Positions 8,991 through 18,742 of a DNA stretch of 64,000 nt are shown one piece after another. Every line of letters starts with the position of its first letter. The stretch's first letter is position 1. The position numbers were made by a program, and so were the translations under genes. Source of the stretch: Rhizobium sp. Root482 (GTDB lineage: Bacteria; Pseudomonadota; Alphaproteobacteria; Rhizobiales; Rhizobiaceae); assembly GCF_001426565.1 (NCBI RefSeq), contig NZ_LMFA01000026.1, positions 85,401 to 149,400 on the forward strand, in the 5' to 3' direction. The notes below the pieces were generated by a model. That model searched no databases, had not been told where the DNA came from, and saw nothing but the letters and a program-made list of their open reading frames with translations.

Positions 8991-10391
8991 TCAATCAGCC
9001 GATCCCAGTAACTCCGCAAGAACCTGCTCGACATACGGATCAAGCGTATGGGCGACATTGAACCGCATGAAATGCTGGGCGTTCTGCGACAGGCTGAAGA
9101 CATTGCCGGGCGCAAGCACGACACCTTTAGCGAGCGCGGCTTGCGCCAGCTGTGTCGAATCCAGCGCCCCGGGAAGCCTGCACCAGAGATAGAAGCCGCC
9201 GCGCGGCATGAGCCAGGGCTCGATACCGAGCCTTTGTAGCCGCTCCGCCACCTCTCGGCGCGCCCTCACGAGTTTGCGCCGCAGGTCCTCCATATGTTTT
9301 CGGTAGCGGCCGCCCATCAGCACATGGGTGATCAGTTCGACGGAAACAGGGCTCGGTCCGCCGAAATTCGTGGCGACCTGCAGGTCCACCAGCCCGTCGA
9401 TCCAGTCGGCCCGCGCCGCGATATAGCCGCAGCGGATCGATGCCGACAGGGTTTTGGAAAAGCTGCCGATGCGAATGACGCGATTGAGACCATCCAGTGC
9501 CGCCAGGCGCATCGACGGCTCGGGTTCGAAATCGGCGAAGATGTCGTCCTCGACAATCGTCATGTCATATCGCGCCGCCGCGTTCAGCACCCTATGGGCG
9601 GCCTGCGACGAAAGCGTCGCGCCCGTCGGATTATGGAGCGCCGAATTGGTGATGTAGAGGCGCGGGCGCTCGTCCTCCAATACGCTTTCAAAAGCCGCCA
9701 TATCGGGACCGGTCGGTGTATAGGGAACGCCGACGAGCCTGACCTGATGCGTCTTCAGGAGAGCATGGAAGTTGAAATAGCAGGGATCGTCGATCAGCAC
9801 CGTATCGCCTGGACGAAGCAGGAAGCGGCAGATCAGGTCGAGCGCCTGGGTTCCCGTGCTTGTCAACATCAACTGGTCGGGCGCGGCCTGGATATCCTCA
9901 TCGAGAAAGCGGGCAAGCAGCAGGCGCCGCAGCGCAAGCGACCCGCGCGTGCTCCCATAATAGGAGAGAAGGCCGTCGTCCGTCCGCGCCAGGCTTCGAA
10001 TGGCCTGCCTCAGCGCCTCGTTCGGCATCCAGTCGGAGGGAAGCCAGCCGCATCCGGGCTTGGGCACCGCATCCTCGGAATCCAGCGACTGGCGCGATAC
10101 CCAGAAAGGATCGACCGCCCTTGCGCGCGGCGTATCCGTTTCCGCCAGCCTGAGCGGCGCAAGGGCGGTGGTGGAGACATAGAAGCCCGACCCCCGCTGC
10201 GCCCGGATCAACCCTTCTGCCGCAAGCCGATCATAGGCCTCGACGACCGTGGTGGCCGATACGCCCATCGTGGCGGCAAAACTGCGAATCGAGGGAAGCC
10301 GATCCCCCGGCGCGGCCAAGCGTCTGGCGATCCTGTCCCGGATCGCCGCCATGATTATCGCCGTGCGTGTACCGGCATCGCTGCGCGCCAT
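8991..10391 (-). CDS. MocR-type regulator (GntR HTH + aminotransferase)
   Basis: A 466-residue fusion of an N-terminal GntR winged helix (DRLPSIRSFAATMGVSATTV recognition region, then YDRLAAEGLI) and a class I aminotransferase-like domain. PLP-site landmarks are the Lys in RIGSFSKTL, NPTG in SALHNPTGATL, and EDDIFADFE. MocR proteins use PLP or an amino acid-PLP adduct to sense ligands and usually control the neighbouring gene. It is divergent from the EamA exporter at 10507, which is its likely target. I prefer the ATG at 10391 (MARSDAG) because GAGG lies 6 bases before it; an ATG at 10424 would add eleven residues. The ligand is unknown. Confidence 0.88.
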   Translation of the reverse strand: MARSDAGTRTAIIMAAIRDRIARRLAAPGDRLPSIRSFAATMGVSATTVVEAYDRLAAEGLIRAQRGSGFYVSTTALAPLRLAETDTPRARAVDPFWVSRQSLDSEDAVPKPGCGWLPSDWMPNEALRQAIRSLARTDDGLLSYYGSTRGSLALRRLLLARFLDEDIQAAPDQLMLTSTGTQALDLICRFLLRPGDTVLIDDPCYFNFHALLKTHQVRLVGVPYTPTGPDMAAFESVLEDERPRLYITNSALHNPTGATLSSQAAHRVLNAAARYDMTIVEDDIFADFEPEPSMRLAALDGLNRVIRIGSFSKTLSASIRCGYIAARADWIDGLVDLQVATNFGGPSPVSVELITHVLMGGRYRKHMEDLRRKLVRARREVAERLQRLGIEPWLMPRGGFYLWCRLPGALDSTQLAQAALAKGVVLAPGNVFSLSQNAQHFMRFNVAHTLDPYVEQVLAELLGSAD

Positions 10392-10506
10392 AAAATTCCT
10401 CGATTGTGCGGCCTGTCCGACCATTACAGTTCAGCGCAATTGTATTTGATCTGTGCCTGTTTACACCAGCTTTTCAAGCGTAACGATGCTCTAAAAGCGA
10501 GGAACC

Positions 10507-11370
10507 ATGAAAACATCTATGGAAGGCTGGGGCAGCGGGTTGCTCGGTGTCGTCATATTCAGCGGCTCGCTGCCGGCGACGCGCGTCGCGGTCGCGGATT
10601 TTTCTCCGCTGTTCCTCACATCGGCGCGCGCCGTCATTGCAGCCATCCTCGCCACGGCGATGCTCGTCGTGCTCCGCCAGCCAAGGCCCGCCCGGAGCGA
10701 TCTCCTTTCGCTGGTGCTCGTCGCACTCGGCGTCGTCGTCGGCTTCCCGCTGCTCACGGCTCTTGCGTTGCAATATATCACCTCCGCCCATTCGATCGTC
10801 TTCATCGGCATGCTTCCGCTCGCCACCGCCATTTTCGGCGTGCTGAGGGGTGGGGAGCGCCCAAGGCCGCTCTTCTGGGTTTTCTCCGGCTTGGGCAGCG
10901 CAATGGTGGTTGGTTTCGCCCTGTCCTTCGGCGCGGATATGTCCGTCACCGGCGATCTCCTGATGATCGCCGCAATTATCGCTTGCGGATTTGGCTATGC
11001 CGAGGGCGCGAAGCTTTCACGCACGCTGGGCGGATGGCAGGTGATCTCATGGGCGCTTCTGCTCTCCCTGCCCCCGATGGCCATTCTCTCGCTGGTCACG
11101 CTTCCAGCCACCTGGCAAGGCATCGCCGGCGCGTCCTGGGTCGGGCTCGCCTATGTGTCGGTTTTCAGCATGCTCATCGGCTTCGTGTTCTGGTATCGCG
11201 GCCTTGCGCTGGGCGGCATCGCGGCAGTGGGACAGTTGCAGCTTCTCCAGCCCTTTCTCGGTCTCTTGCTGGCCGCCGGACTTCTGCACGAGGAGATAAG
11301 CGGCATGATGCTCGCCACCACGCTCTGCGTGGTTCTGTGCGTTGCCGGCGCACGCCGATTTGCGCGTTGA
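10507..11370 (+). CDS. DMT/EamA family exporter
   Basis: A 287-residue inner-membrane protein with about ten hydrophobic segments arranged as two EamA repeats (about residues 8-130 and 145-285). Typical features are LPATRVAVADFSPLFLTSAR after the first segment and YVSVFSMLIGFVFWYRGLALG in the second repeat. Such proteins export amino acids or related metabolites; the substrate is not readable. ATG at 10507 follows GAGGAACC. It is divergent from the MocR regulator, a pairing that often means ligand-controlled export. A bidirectional terminator follows at 11446. Confidence 0.87.
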   Translation: MKTSMEGWGSGLLGVVIFSGSLPATRVAVADFSPLFLTSARAVIAAILATAMLVVLRQPRPARSDLLSLVLVALGVVVGFPLLTALALQYITSAHSIVFIGMLPLATAIFGVLRGGERPRPLFWVFSGLGSAMVVGFALSFGADMSVTGDLLMIAAIIACGFGYAEGAKLSRTLGGWQVISWALLLSLPPMAILSLVTLPATWQGIAGASWVGLAYVSVFSMLIGFVFWYRGLALGGIAAVGQLQLLQPFLGLLLAAGLLHEEISGMMLATTLCVVLCVAGARRFAR

Positions 11371-11445
11371 CGTCACGCGCAGGCACCGATGCGGAATTTC
11401 AGCAAGGCTGAAACCCCTCCATCCACTTCCATTCCTTGAACGCAA

Positions 11446-11470
11446 AAAAGCCCGGACGAACCGGGCTTTT
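11446..11470. terminator. Bidirectional terminator (EamA gene / rpmE)
   Basis: GCCCGG (11450-11455) pairs with CCGGGC (11461-11466) around ACGAA, flanked by six A on the left and four T on the right. It can therefore stop transcription from the exporter on the plus strand and from rpmE on the minus strand. Confidence 0.82.
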
Positions 11471-11497
11471 CGAAACATTCCCGCCAGCGGCGGAAGC

Positions 11498-11719
11498 TTA
11501 GAGGCCGAGGCCTTCGAAGCGCTTCTTGAACTTGGACACGCGGCCGCCGCGATCCAGCAACTGCTGGTTGCCGCCGGTCCAGGCCGGGTGCGAGGTCGGG
11601 TCGATTTCGAGGTTCATGGTCTGGCCTTCCGAACCCCAGGTGGAACGGGTTTCGTATTCGGTGCCGTCGGTCATGACGACTTTGATCATGTGGTAAGCGG
11701 GATGGATATCAGCCTTCAT
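11498..11719 (-). CDS. rpmE: 50S ribosomal protein L31, zinc-free form
   Basis: A 73-residue large-subunit ribosomal protein. [19 protein letters not shown] and SHPAWTGG are L31 signatures. It has no Cys at all, so it is the form without the zinc ribbon. Start ATG at 11717-11719 (minus strand); an ORF extending upstream of this has no family support. Transcribed alone toward a bidirectional terminator and divergent from the ABC exporter. The L36 gene at 25176 is also Cys-free, so neither protein should hold zinc. Confidence 0.95.
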   Translation of the reverse strand: MKADIHPAYHMIKVVMTDGTEYETRSTWGSEGQTMNLEIDPTSHPAWTGGNQQLLDRGGRVSKFKKRFEGLGL

Positions 11720-11934
11720 AACACTCTTCCTGCAGGTTCCCGGGTCCATTTGTCGCAAGCCGTTACGGGCCATTGCGGCGGGGGGACCGAACACGTAAAT
11801 GAAGCCGCAGACCACGCACGGGACGACGGCTTCCCAATTTGATGCCGTGCCTATACATGATGGTCTACAGGATAACAAGTACCGCCGGACAAGACTTATG
11901 CGAGAATCGCCGCGTCGCCGGTATTGGAGGTAAC

Positions 11935-13734
11935 GTGTCGAACAAGGTTCAACCGGCCGCGCGCAGGTCCATCCGCCCGCTGACAAGCCTGCTGCCCTAT
12001 CTCAAGCGCTATCGCCTCCTCGTCATCGGCGCCGGCATCTCGCTTGTTGCCGCCGCCGTCACCACATTGGCGCTGCCCATGGCGGTGCGCCGGATGATCG
12101 ACCACGGCTTCTCCCTGTCCGATTCCGGCTTCATCAACACCTATTTCGCCATGCTGATGATTCTCGCCGTCGTGCTCGCGCTGGCCAGCGCCAGCCGCTA
12201 TTATTTCGTCATCACGCTCGGCGAGCGCATTGTCTCGGATCTTCGCCGCAATGTGTTCGACCACGTCACCCGGCTGTCGCCCTCCTTCTTCGACGTCAAC
12301 CAGTCGGGCGAGATCGTCTCGCGGCTGACGGCCGATACCACGCAGATCAAATCCGCCGTCGGTGCCACGGCCTCCGTCGCCCTTCGCAACATCATCCTGT
12401 GCCTCGGCGCCATCGGCATGATGGTCTATACCAGCCCCAAGCTGTCGAGCCTGGTGCTTCTCGCCATTCCGGTCATCGTCTTTCCGCTTGTCGGCTTCGG
12501 CCGTTCGGTGCGCCGCCGCTCCCGCCAGGCGCAGGACACGTTGGCCTCCGCTTCCGCCTTTGCCGGTGAGGCGATCTCGGCGGCGCGAACCGTCCAGGCT
12601 TTCAATGGCGAAGCGGCAGCGCAGGCGCGCTACGGCAACGCCGTCGAAAGCGCCTTCGAGGCAGCCCGCTCGGCCATCACCGCCCGCTCGATCCTGACGG
12701 CGTTTGCCATCACCATGATCTTCGGCAGCGTCGTCGCCGTCCTGTGGTTCGGGGCGCAGGACGTCCTGTCCGGGGCGCTGACGGCCGGCACGCTCGGCCA
12801 GTTCCTGCTCTATTCGGTCTTTGCCGCGGGCAGCCTCGGGTCGCTCTCGGAGGTCTGGGGCGAACTCGCCCAGGCCTCGGGTGCGGCCGAACGCCTGAAC
12901 GAATTGCTGGCGGAAGAGCCCGGCATCGAGGCGCCTGCCGAGCCGCTTGCCATGCCGCAGCCTGCATCGGGCGCGATCGGCTTTGATGGCGTCCACTTCG
13001 CCTATCCTTCGCGGCCGGACTATAAAAGCGTCAAGGGCCTCAGCTTTTCGGTCAAGCCGGGCGAAACCGTTGCCGTCGTCGGCCCCTCCGGTGCCGGCAA
13101 GAGCACGCTTTTCTCTCTGCTCCTGCGGTTCTACGATCCGGTCAAGGGCATGATCAGCCTCGATGGCGTCGATATCCGCGCCGTCGATCCGCAGGACCTG
13201 CGCCGCCAGATCGCCATCGTGCCGCAGGACGTGACGATCTTTGCCGCGTCTATCCACGACAATATCGCCTTCGGCATGCCGTCTGCCCCGCGCCAGGCGG
13301 TGCAGGCTGCAGCGATTGCCGCACAGGCCGACGAGTTCATCGCACGGCTCGACCGGGGCTATGACACCGATGTCGGCGAGCGCGGCATCACGCTGTCCGG
13401 CGGCCAGCGCCAGCGTATCGCGATTGCACGCGCGATCCTCAAGGATGCGCCCATCCTGCTGCTCGACGAGGCAACCTCGGCGCTCGATGCGGAAAGCGAA
13501 ACGCTGGTCCAGAAGGCGCTGGAAGGTTTGATGCACAACCGCACTACGCTGGTCATCGCCCACCGTTTGGCCACCGTGCTCAAGGCCGACCGCATTCTCG
13601 TCATGGATCAGGGCCGGATCGTCGAGGAAGGCACGCATGCCGCGCTCGTCCGCCAGGGCGGCCTCTATGCCAAGCTTGCCCGCCTGCAGTTCGACGACGA
13701 GGCTGCCCGCCAGCCCGGCATCGCCAGCGCCTGA
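11935..13734 (+). CDS. MsbA-like ABC exporter (fused TM and ATPase)
   Basis: A 599-residue half-transporter with an N-terminal six-segment ABC membrane domain (about 20-310) and a C-terminal ATPase domain. The ATPase has Walker [10 protein letters not shown], the signature LSGGQRQR, Walker [13 protein letters not shown] and the switch His in VIAHRLATV. It would work as a homodimer exporting lipids, drugs or peptides; the family resembles the rhizobial MsbA-like proteins often next to rpmE. I chose GTG at 11935 because GGAGG sits 4 bases upstream and the protein then begins [12 protein letters not shown]; an ATG at 11839 in frame would add 32 residues without a ribosome site. Confidence 0.9.
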   Translation: MSNKVQPAARRSIRPLTSLLPYLKRYRLLVIGAGISLVAAAVTTLALPMAVRRMIDHGFSLSDSGFINTYFAMLMILAVVLALASASRYYFVITLGERIVSDLRRNVFDHVTRLSPSFFDVNQSGEIVSRLTADTTQIKSAVGATASVALRNIILCLGAIGMMVYTSPKLSSLVLLAIPVIVFPLVGFGRSVRRRSRQAQDTLASASAFAGEAISAARTVQAFNGEAAAQARYGNAVESAFEAARSAITARSILTAFAITMIFGSVVAVLWFGAQDVLSGALTAGTLGQFLLYSVFAAGSLGSLSEVWGELAQASGAAERLNELLAEEPGIEAPAEPLAMPQPASGAIGFDGVHFAYPSRPDYKSVKGLSFSVKPGETVAVVGPSGAGKSTLFSLLLRFYDPVKGMISLDGVDIRAVDPQDLRRQIAIVPQDVTIFAASIHDNIAFGMPSAPRQAVQAAAIAAQADEFIARLDRGYDTDVGERGITLSGGQRQRIAIARAILKDAPILLLDEATSALDAESETLVQKALEGLMHNRTTLVIAHRLATVLKADRILVMDQGRIVEEGTHAALVRQGGLYAKLARLQFDDEAARQPGIASA

Positions 13735-13741
13735 CAAATTG

Positions 13742-13810
13742 CCTCGAGGGGTATTTCGAGGAATCGGCCGTCATCGGCCAATCAAACGATACGGTCTCCG
13801 GGAAACCGGA
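13742..13810. other. Small stem-loops between convergent genes
   Basis: Three short hairpins lie in the 90-base gap between the ABC exporter and the convergent FAD dehydrogenase: CCTCGA/TCGAGG (13742-13761), GGCCG/CGGCC (13766-13779) and TCCGG/CCGGA with a GAAA loop (13797-13810). None has a T-run, so they are at best Rho-linked or 3'-protecting structures. Confidence 0.4.
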
Positions 13811-13824
13811 CACCCCTCGTCTCT

Positions 13825-15468
13825 TCAGCTGCCGACGCTGCGGCCAACGACGCGGCCCGAAAACAGGCAGCCGCCGAGGAATGTCCCCTCGAGCGCATTA
13901 TAGCCATGCATGCCGCCGCCGCCGAAACCGGCTACTTCGCCGGCCGCGTAGAGACCCGGGACAGGCTCGCCGGACAATTCCAGAACCCGGCCATCGAGAT
14001 CGGTCTGGATGCCGCCGAGCGTCTTGCGCGTCAGGATATTGAGGCGCACGGCAATCAGCGGCCCGGCCTTCGGATCGAGCAGCCGGTGCGGCCGTGCAGT
14101 CCGCATCAACCGGTCGCCGAGATAATTTCGCGCTCCGCGGATGGCGGTGATCTGCGCGTCCTTGGAGAAAGCATTGGCGATCTCGCGGTCGCGCGCCTCG
14201 ATCTGCGGCCGCAGGCGATCCACCGACAAACGCCCCTCGCCGCTCAGCGCATTCATACCATCGACGAGATCCTCCAGCCGATCACGAATGACGAAATCCT
14301 CGCCCTTCTCCATGAAGGCCTGCACCGGCCCCGGCGGGTTCTTTCCCAACCGCTTGAGAAGCAGCGGAATGTCCCTGTCCGTGAGATCGGGGTTCTGCTC
14401 GGAGCCGGAAAGCGCGAATTCCTTCTTGATGATCGCCTTGGTCAGGATGAACCAGCTGTAGTCGGCACCGCTTTTGCCGATCGCCTTCAACGTGGAGAGC
14501 GTGTCGAAACCCGGCATGGCCGGCGCGGCAAACCGGTTGCCGTCGGCATCGCACCAGAACGAAGACGGGCCCGGCAGGATGCGGATACCATGGTTCGGCC
14601 AGACCGGATCGAAATTGCGCAATCCCTCGGTATAGTGCCACATCCGGTCTCGGTTGATCACCGAACCATGCGCCTGCTCGACGATCGCCACCATTCGCCC
14701 ATCGACATAGGACGGTACGCCGCTGACCATGAATTTTGGTGCTGGCCCGAGCCGATCGACCGGCCATTGCCTGCGCACCAGATCATGATTGCCGCCGATG
14801 CCTCCGGAAGCAACCACGACGGCGCCTGCCTCGAACCAGAACTCATCCACGCTCTCGCGCGAACTGCTTTCGCCGCGGGCGCACGCGTCCTCCTTGAGCA
14901 CGGAGCCGCGGGCGCCGGTCACCGCGCCATTGGCGACGATCAGTTCGTCCACCTGGTGGCGAAAGCGAAAGCGGATGCGCCCCTTGCTTTCGGCTGCCCG
15001 TGTCCGGGCGATGAACGGCGCCAGCACACCGGGGCCGGTTCCCCAGGTCACATGAAAGCGCGGCACGGAATTTCCGTGGCCGTCCGCAAGACCACCACCC
15101 CGCTCCGCCCAGCCGACCACCGGAAACCAGCGCATGCCCTGGCCGTGCAGCCAGGCGCGTTTCTCGCCGGCGGCGAAATCGAGATAGGCCTCCGCCCAGC
15201 GGCGCGGCCAGAAATCTTCGGGCCGGTCGAACTGCGCCGAACCCATCCAGTCCTGCCGGGCGAGATCGAGGCTGTCGCGGATGCGCATGCGCCGCTGTTC
15301 CGGGCTGTCGATGAAAAGCAATCCGCCGAGTGACCAGAAGGCCTGCCCGCCGAGATTCTGCTCGCCTTCCTGGTCGAGCACGATCACCCTCAAGCCCCGG
15401 TCGGCGGCCTCCACCGCCGCGACGAGGCCGGCAAGCCCGGCGCCGATCACCAGCACGTCGCAATCCAT
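13825..15468 (-). CDS. FAD-binding dehydrogenase
   Basis: A 547-residue flavoprotein of the succinate dehydrogenase/ketosteroid dehydrogenase-like FAD_binding_2 family. The N-terminal dinucleotide fold DVLVIGAGLAGLVAAVEAA and the C-terminal GLYAAGEVAGFGGGG plus NALEGTFLGGCLFSGR bind FAD. I recall this type as the predicted rhizobial 'FAD-binding dehydrogenase' without known substrate. ATG at 15468 (MDCDVLVIG) follows GGGAGGG; a longer frame to 15510 is unlikely. No signal peptide is visible, so it is probably cytoplasmic. It lies 113 bases downstream of the OmpA-type gene on the same strand and could be a separate unit. Confidence 0.85.
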   Translation of the reverse strand: MDCDVLVIGAGLAGLVAAVEAADRGLRVIVLDQEGEQNLGGQAFWSLGGLLFIDSPEQRRMRIRDSLDLARQDWMGSAQFDRPEDFWPRRWAEAYLDFAAGEKRAWLHGQGMRWFPVVGWAERGGGLADGHGNSVPRFHVTWGTGPGVLAPFIARTRAAESKGRIRFRFRHQVDELIVANGAVTGARGSVLKEDACARGESSSRESVDEFWFEAGAVVVASGGIGGNHDLVRRQWPVDRLGPAPKFMVSGVPSYVDGRMVAIVEQAHGSVINRDRMWHYTEGLRNFDPVWPNHGIRILPGPSSFWCDADGNRFAAPAMPGFDTLSTLKAIGKSGADYSWFILTKAIIKKEFALSGSEQNPDLTDRDIPLLLKRLGKNPPGPVQAFMEKGEDFVIRDRLEDLVDGMNALSGEGRLSVDRLRPQIEARDREIANAFSKDAQITAIRGARNYLGDRLMRTARPHRLLDPKAGPLIAVRLNILTRKTLGGIQTDLDGRVLELSGEPVPGLYAAGEVAGFGGGGMHGYNALEGTFLGGCLFSGRVVGRSVGS

Positions 15469-15581
15469 GGCTTTTCCCTCCCGAAAATCCGCCTGCCAGA
15501 CATTACGCACACGTAAACGTCAGGACAACGCCGAATCCAGGGAAATGAAATCCACGCGGGGACCAATCCGGCTATACGTGC

Positions 15582-16613
15582 TTATTTCTCGGTCAGCTTC
15601 AGCTCGATCCGCCGGTTCTGCGACCGGGCCTCGGGACTGTCGCCTTCGGCGATCGGCTGGAATTCGCCGAAGCCGGCCGCAACCAGCCTGTTTGCCGGAA
15701 CGCCCCTGGAGATCAAGAATTTGACGACCGATGTCGCACGGCTGGAGGAAAGCTCCCAATTGTCGGCAAAACGTCCCGTGCCCGACAACGGGACATTGTC
15801 CGTATGCCCATCGACCCGCAGGACCCAATCGATTTCGGAGGGAATTTCCTTGGCAAGGTCGAGAAGCGCGGAGGCGAGTTTGGCCATTTCCTCTTGGCCT
15901 TCCGGATTGAGGTCGTTGCCGCCGGATGGAAACAGCACTTCCGACTGGAAGACGAAGCGATCGCCGACGATGCGGATATTCTCCCGGTCGGAGAGGATTT
16001 CGCGCAGACGCCCGAAGAAGTCGGACCGATAGCGATTGAGCTCCTGCACACGCTGCGCCAGCGCCACGTTCAGCCTTCGCCCAAGATCGGCGATCTTGGT
16101 TTGCGATGCGTCATCCTTGGCCTCGGAGGCCTGGAGTGCGCCTTCAATGGCGGCGATCTGGCTGCGCAGCGCGGCGATCTGCTGGTTGAGCAGTTCGATC
16201 TGGCTCATCGCCCGGGCGCTGATCTGCTTTTCGGATTCGAGCTTGCCGGAAAGCTCGCCAAGCTGCTGGCTGGCGGCGTCCGAACTCCCGGCGCCCTGCT
16301 CCAGAAGCGCCTGCAGCCGCGAGCGCTCGTCTTCGGAGGTGGCCAGCGAAGCCTGGAGATTGGCCAGCGAATCCTCGAGGTCCTGCTTGCCGCCCTTTTC
16401 AAGCGCAAGAAGCTGGGTCAGTTCGTTGATCTGGCTGTTCAGCCGGTTGAGCACGTCGTCCTTGCCGCTGATTTCGCGGCTGAGCAGGAACTGCGCCAGC
16501 ACGAAGACGCAGAGCAGGAACATGATCGACAGAAGCAGGGTGGAGAGAGCATCGACGAAGCCCGGCCAGTAATCGATCGTTCTCTGGCTGCGGCCCTTGC
16601 GCGCAAGTGCCAT
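15582..16613 (-). CDS. MotB/OmpA-type envelope protein
   Basis: A 343-residue protein with a single N-terminal membrane segment (about 23-45), a long coiled coil (about 50-200, rich in Gln, Leu and Glu) and a C-terminal OmpA-like peptidoglycan-binding domain with VDGHTDNVPL and RSQNRRIEL. Asp21 in WPGFVDALSTLL is placed exactly where MotB has its proton-binding Asp at the start of the helix. It starts 3 bases after the MotA-like gene, so the two are surely co-expressed and likely form a proton-driven channel anchored to the wall. No flagellar genes are nearby. The cellular role is unknown. Confidence 0.85.
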   Translation of the reverse strand: MALARKGRSQRTIDYWPGFVDALSTLLLSIMFLLCVFVLAQFLLSREISGKDDVLNRLNSQINELTQLLALEKGGKQDLEDSLANLQASLATSEDERSRLQALLEQGAGSSDAASQQLGELSGKLESEKQISARAMSQIELLNQQIAALRSQIAAIEGALQASEAKDDASQTKIADLGRRLNVALAQRVQELNRYRSDFFGRLREILSDRENIRIVGDRFVFQSEVLFPSGGNDLNPEGQEEMAKLASALLDLAKEIPSEIDWVLRVDGHTDNVPLSGTGRFADNWELSSSRATSVVKFLISRGVPANRLVAAGFGEFQPIAEGDSPEARSQNRRIELKLTEK

Positions 16614-16616
16614 GCG

Positions 16617-17714
16617 TCACTCCCCCCCGGCGTCTTCGACGTGCGCGAGCTTGGGAGGCGCTTTTTCGGGATGGACGGCAATCTTGTCGGAATGGCCGAT
16701 GCGGGCCGAGAGCTTGTCGAGCGTCTTGCGCATCGATTTTGCCTCCTCCTGCTGCGCCTCGATCCAGTCGCGCAGCATCTGCTGCTCGCCGCGCATGTTC
16801 TTCACCAGACCCTGGATGCCCTCGGCAAGGCTTGCCATGGCCGCGGTGGTGCGCTGGTTCATGCCGCCGTCCTGGTTGAGGCGCGCCAGCTGCTCCGTCA
16901 GCAGCCGCAGTTCGTCGCCGGCCGCCGGCACCGGCTTGCCGGTGGCGACCGACAGGTCGGAACTGACATCGGTGACCGAAGACAGCCAGTTTTCAAGCTC
17001 CGTATAGAAACGATTCTGCGCCCGCCCGGCCTGGAGGTCGAGAAAGCCGAGGACGAGCGAGCCGGACAGGCCGAAAAGCGAAGTGGAAAAGGCGGTGCCC
17101 ATGCCGGTCAACGGCGCCGAAAGCCCCGTCTTCAAGGCCGAGAGCACATCCTGGGTGCTGCCCGTTCCGGCATCCAGCGATTGAATGACCGTATTGATCG
17201 AGCCGATCGTGCCAAGCAGGCCCCAGAACGTTCCCAAAAGGCCGAGAAAGACCAGGAGGCCGATGAGATAGCGGGAGGTATCACGCGATTCGTCGAGCCG
17301 GGTGGCGATCGAATCGAGAATCGAGCGCAGCGCCGTCGTCGAGATCGTCATCGAATGACGCTGGCCGATCAGGGCGCGCATCGGCGACAGCAGCACTGGA
17401 TCGCGGCCGACCTTGTCGGCGCTGCCGGCGGCGCGGAAGGAATTGAACCAGCGAACCTCCGGACGCAATCCCAGCACATGGTTGAACACCAGAAGAATGC
17501 CGATCAGGAGCACGCCGAGAATAAGGCCGTTCAGGCCCGGATTGCTGAGAAAAGCCGCCTGCGCCTGGCGAAACAGGATCGCTCCGACAAAACCGACGAT
17601 GATCAGGAAAATCACCATGGTCCAGAAAAAGACCATCGGGCTCGACAGCTTGTTGGGATTATACCCCTCGTTCAATCCGTCGGCATCCCATCCCGACAGT
17701 TCCAGTTTCGCCAT
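16617..17714 (-). CDS. MotA/TolQ/ExbB-like proton channel protein
   Basis: A 365-residue protein with four membrane segments (about 25-48, 61-82, 148-172, 205-228). The MotA/ExbB core covers 120-230 with LGLLGTFWGLLGTIGSI in segment 3 and GMGTAFSTSLFGLSGSL in segment 4. The last 135 residues are a cytoplasmic helical tail. It pairs with the following OmpA-type gene (3-base gap). Homologues are often labelled flagellar MotA or biopolymer transporters, but no motility, Ton or Tol genes are here. The tail is far shorter than that of Zorya ZorA and no ZorC/D lies nearby. Confidence 0.85.
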   Translation of the reverse strand: MAKLELSGWDADGLNEGYNPNKLSSPMVFFWTMVIFLIIVGFVGAILFRQAQAAFLSNPGLNGLILGVLLIGILLVFNHVLGLRPEVRWFNSFRAAGSADKVGRDPVLLSPMRALIGQRHSMTISTTALRSILDSIATRLDESRDTSRYLIGLLVFLGLLGTFWGLLGTIGSINTVIQSLDAGTGSTQDVLSALKTGLSAPLTGMGTAFSTSLFGLSGSLVLGFLDLQAGRAQNRFYTELENWLSSVTDVSSDLSVATGKPVPAAGDELRLLTEQLARLNQDGGMNQRTTAAMASLAEGIQGLVKNMRGEQQMLRDWIEAQQEEAKSMRKTLDKLSARIGHSDKIAVHPEKAPPKLAHVEDAGGE

Positions 17715-17872
17715 GAGGCTCTGTTCTCCGGTTTTTCAATGCGTGCGCCATCTTCGCCCGGCTGGGCGTGACGATGCTGGCCGGAGACTAGAGGAACTTT
17801 GCGCCGAATTGAAGGGGAAACAACGGGCCAAAACGACAGGATGCCGCAATGACCCACAGCCCAGAGACGGCG

Positions 17873-18673
17873 TTACTTGCCCGGAACGGGCCGATGCAGC
17901 ACTTCGTGCAGCGTCTTGCGGATATATTCGTTGCCCGCCACGATGGAACCGTCCTCCATCGGCCGGTTGCCGCCGTCGATATCGGCGACCCATCCGCCCG
18001 CCTCGCGGATGAGCAGCATGCCGGCTGCCAGATCCCATGGAAACAGGCCGCGCTCCCAGTAGCCGTCGAAACGGCCGGCAGCCACATAGGCAAGGTCCAG
18101 TGATGCGGCACCCATGCGGCGCACGCCGGCGACTTCGCCCATCACATGGCGCAATTCCACGAGATAGGTGCCGTGATTGGCCACGCCCAGATGCGGCGTG
18201 CCGGTGGCAATCACCGCATCCGACAGGTTCTTGCGGGCGGCAACGCGCAGGCGGCGATCGTTGAGAAAGGCGCCGCCGCCCCGCTCGGCCGTATAGAGTT
18301 CGTCCGTCGCCGGGTTGAGGATAACGGCGGCAACCACTTCGCCCTGGCGCTCCAGGGCGATCGAGATCGCGAAATGCGGAATGCCATGCAGGAAATTCGT
18401 CGTGCCGTCGAGCGGATCGACGATCCAGCGATGCGCGCCATCCGTGCCGATGATCTCCTCGCTTTCCTCACCGAGGAAGCCATAGGTCGGGCGGGATTTC
18501 AGCAGTTCCTCCCGGACCAGCTTCTCTGCCTTGCGGTCCGCCTGCGACACGTAATCGCCCGGCCCCTTCAGCGAGACCTGCAGGTTCTGCACTTCGCCGA
18601 AATCGCGCGCCAGGCCCTTGCCGGCCTTGAACGCGGCCTGAACCATGACATTGAGAAGAGCTGAGCGTGCCAT
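17873..18673 (-). CDS. Inositol monophosphatase family protein
   Basis: A 266-residue Mg-dependent sugar phosphatase. The metal-site motifs are complete: GEESEE (residues about 68-73), WIVDPLDGTTNFLHG (about 83-97) and the C-terminal WDLAAGMLLIREAGG. It may act on inositol-1-phosphate, or like SuhB also on RNA polymerase; the sequence does not decide between them. ATG at 18673 starts MARSALLNVMVQAA, as is common for SuhB-type proteins. It is 69 bases downstream of efp on the same strand and may be co-transcribed with it. The 158-base gap to the MotA-like gene holds nothing clear. Confidence 0.92.
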   Translation of the reverse strand: MARSALLNVMVQAAFKAGKGLARDFGEVQNLQVSLKGPGDYVSQADRKAEKLVREELLKSRPTYGFLGEESEEIIGTDGAHRWIVDPLDGTTNFLHGIPHFAISIALERQGEVVAAVILNPATDELYTAERGGGAFLNDRRLRVAARKNLSDAVIATGTPHLGVANHGTYLVELRHVMGEVAGVRRMGAASLDLAYVAAGRFDGYWERGLFPWDLAAGMLLIREAGGWVADIDGGNRPMEDGSIVAGNEYIRKTLHEVLHRPVPGK

Positions 18674-18742
18674 CTTTGGCTTTCCTTCGAAACAGAAAAT
18701 CGGCCGCGGGAACAGCCGGAGAATTAAACATGCCGCTGCGGA

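Noticed and set aside
15582-17714. Zorya defence system (ZorA/ZorB) suggested by MotA/OmpA-type proteins
   Set aside because: No ZorC, ZorD or ZorE follows, the MotA-type tail is only about 135 residues, and neighbours are housekeeping genes. The pair looks chromosomal and ancestral.
15804-17771. A 655-codon plus-strand frame opposite the MotA/OmpA genes
   Set aside because: The minus-strand genes have clear domains and coupled starts. The plus frame is a codon-bias shadow.
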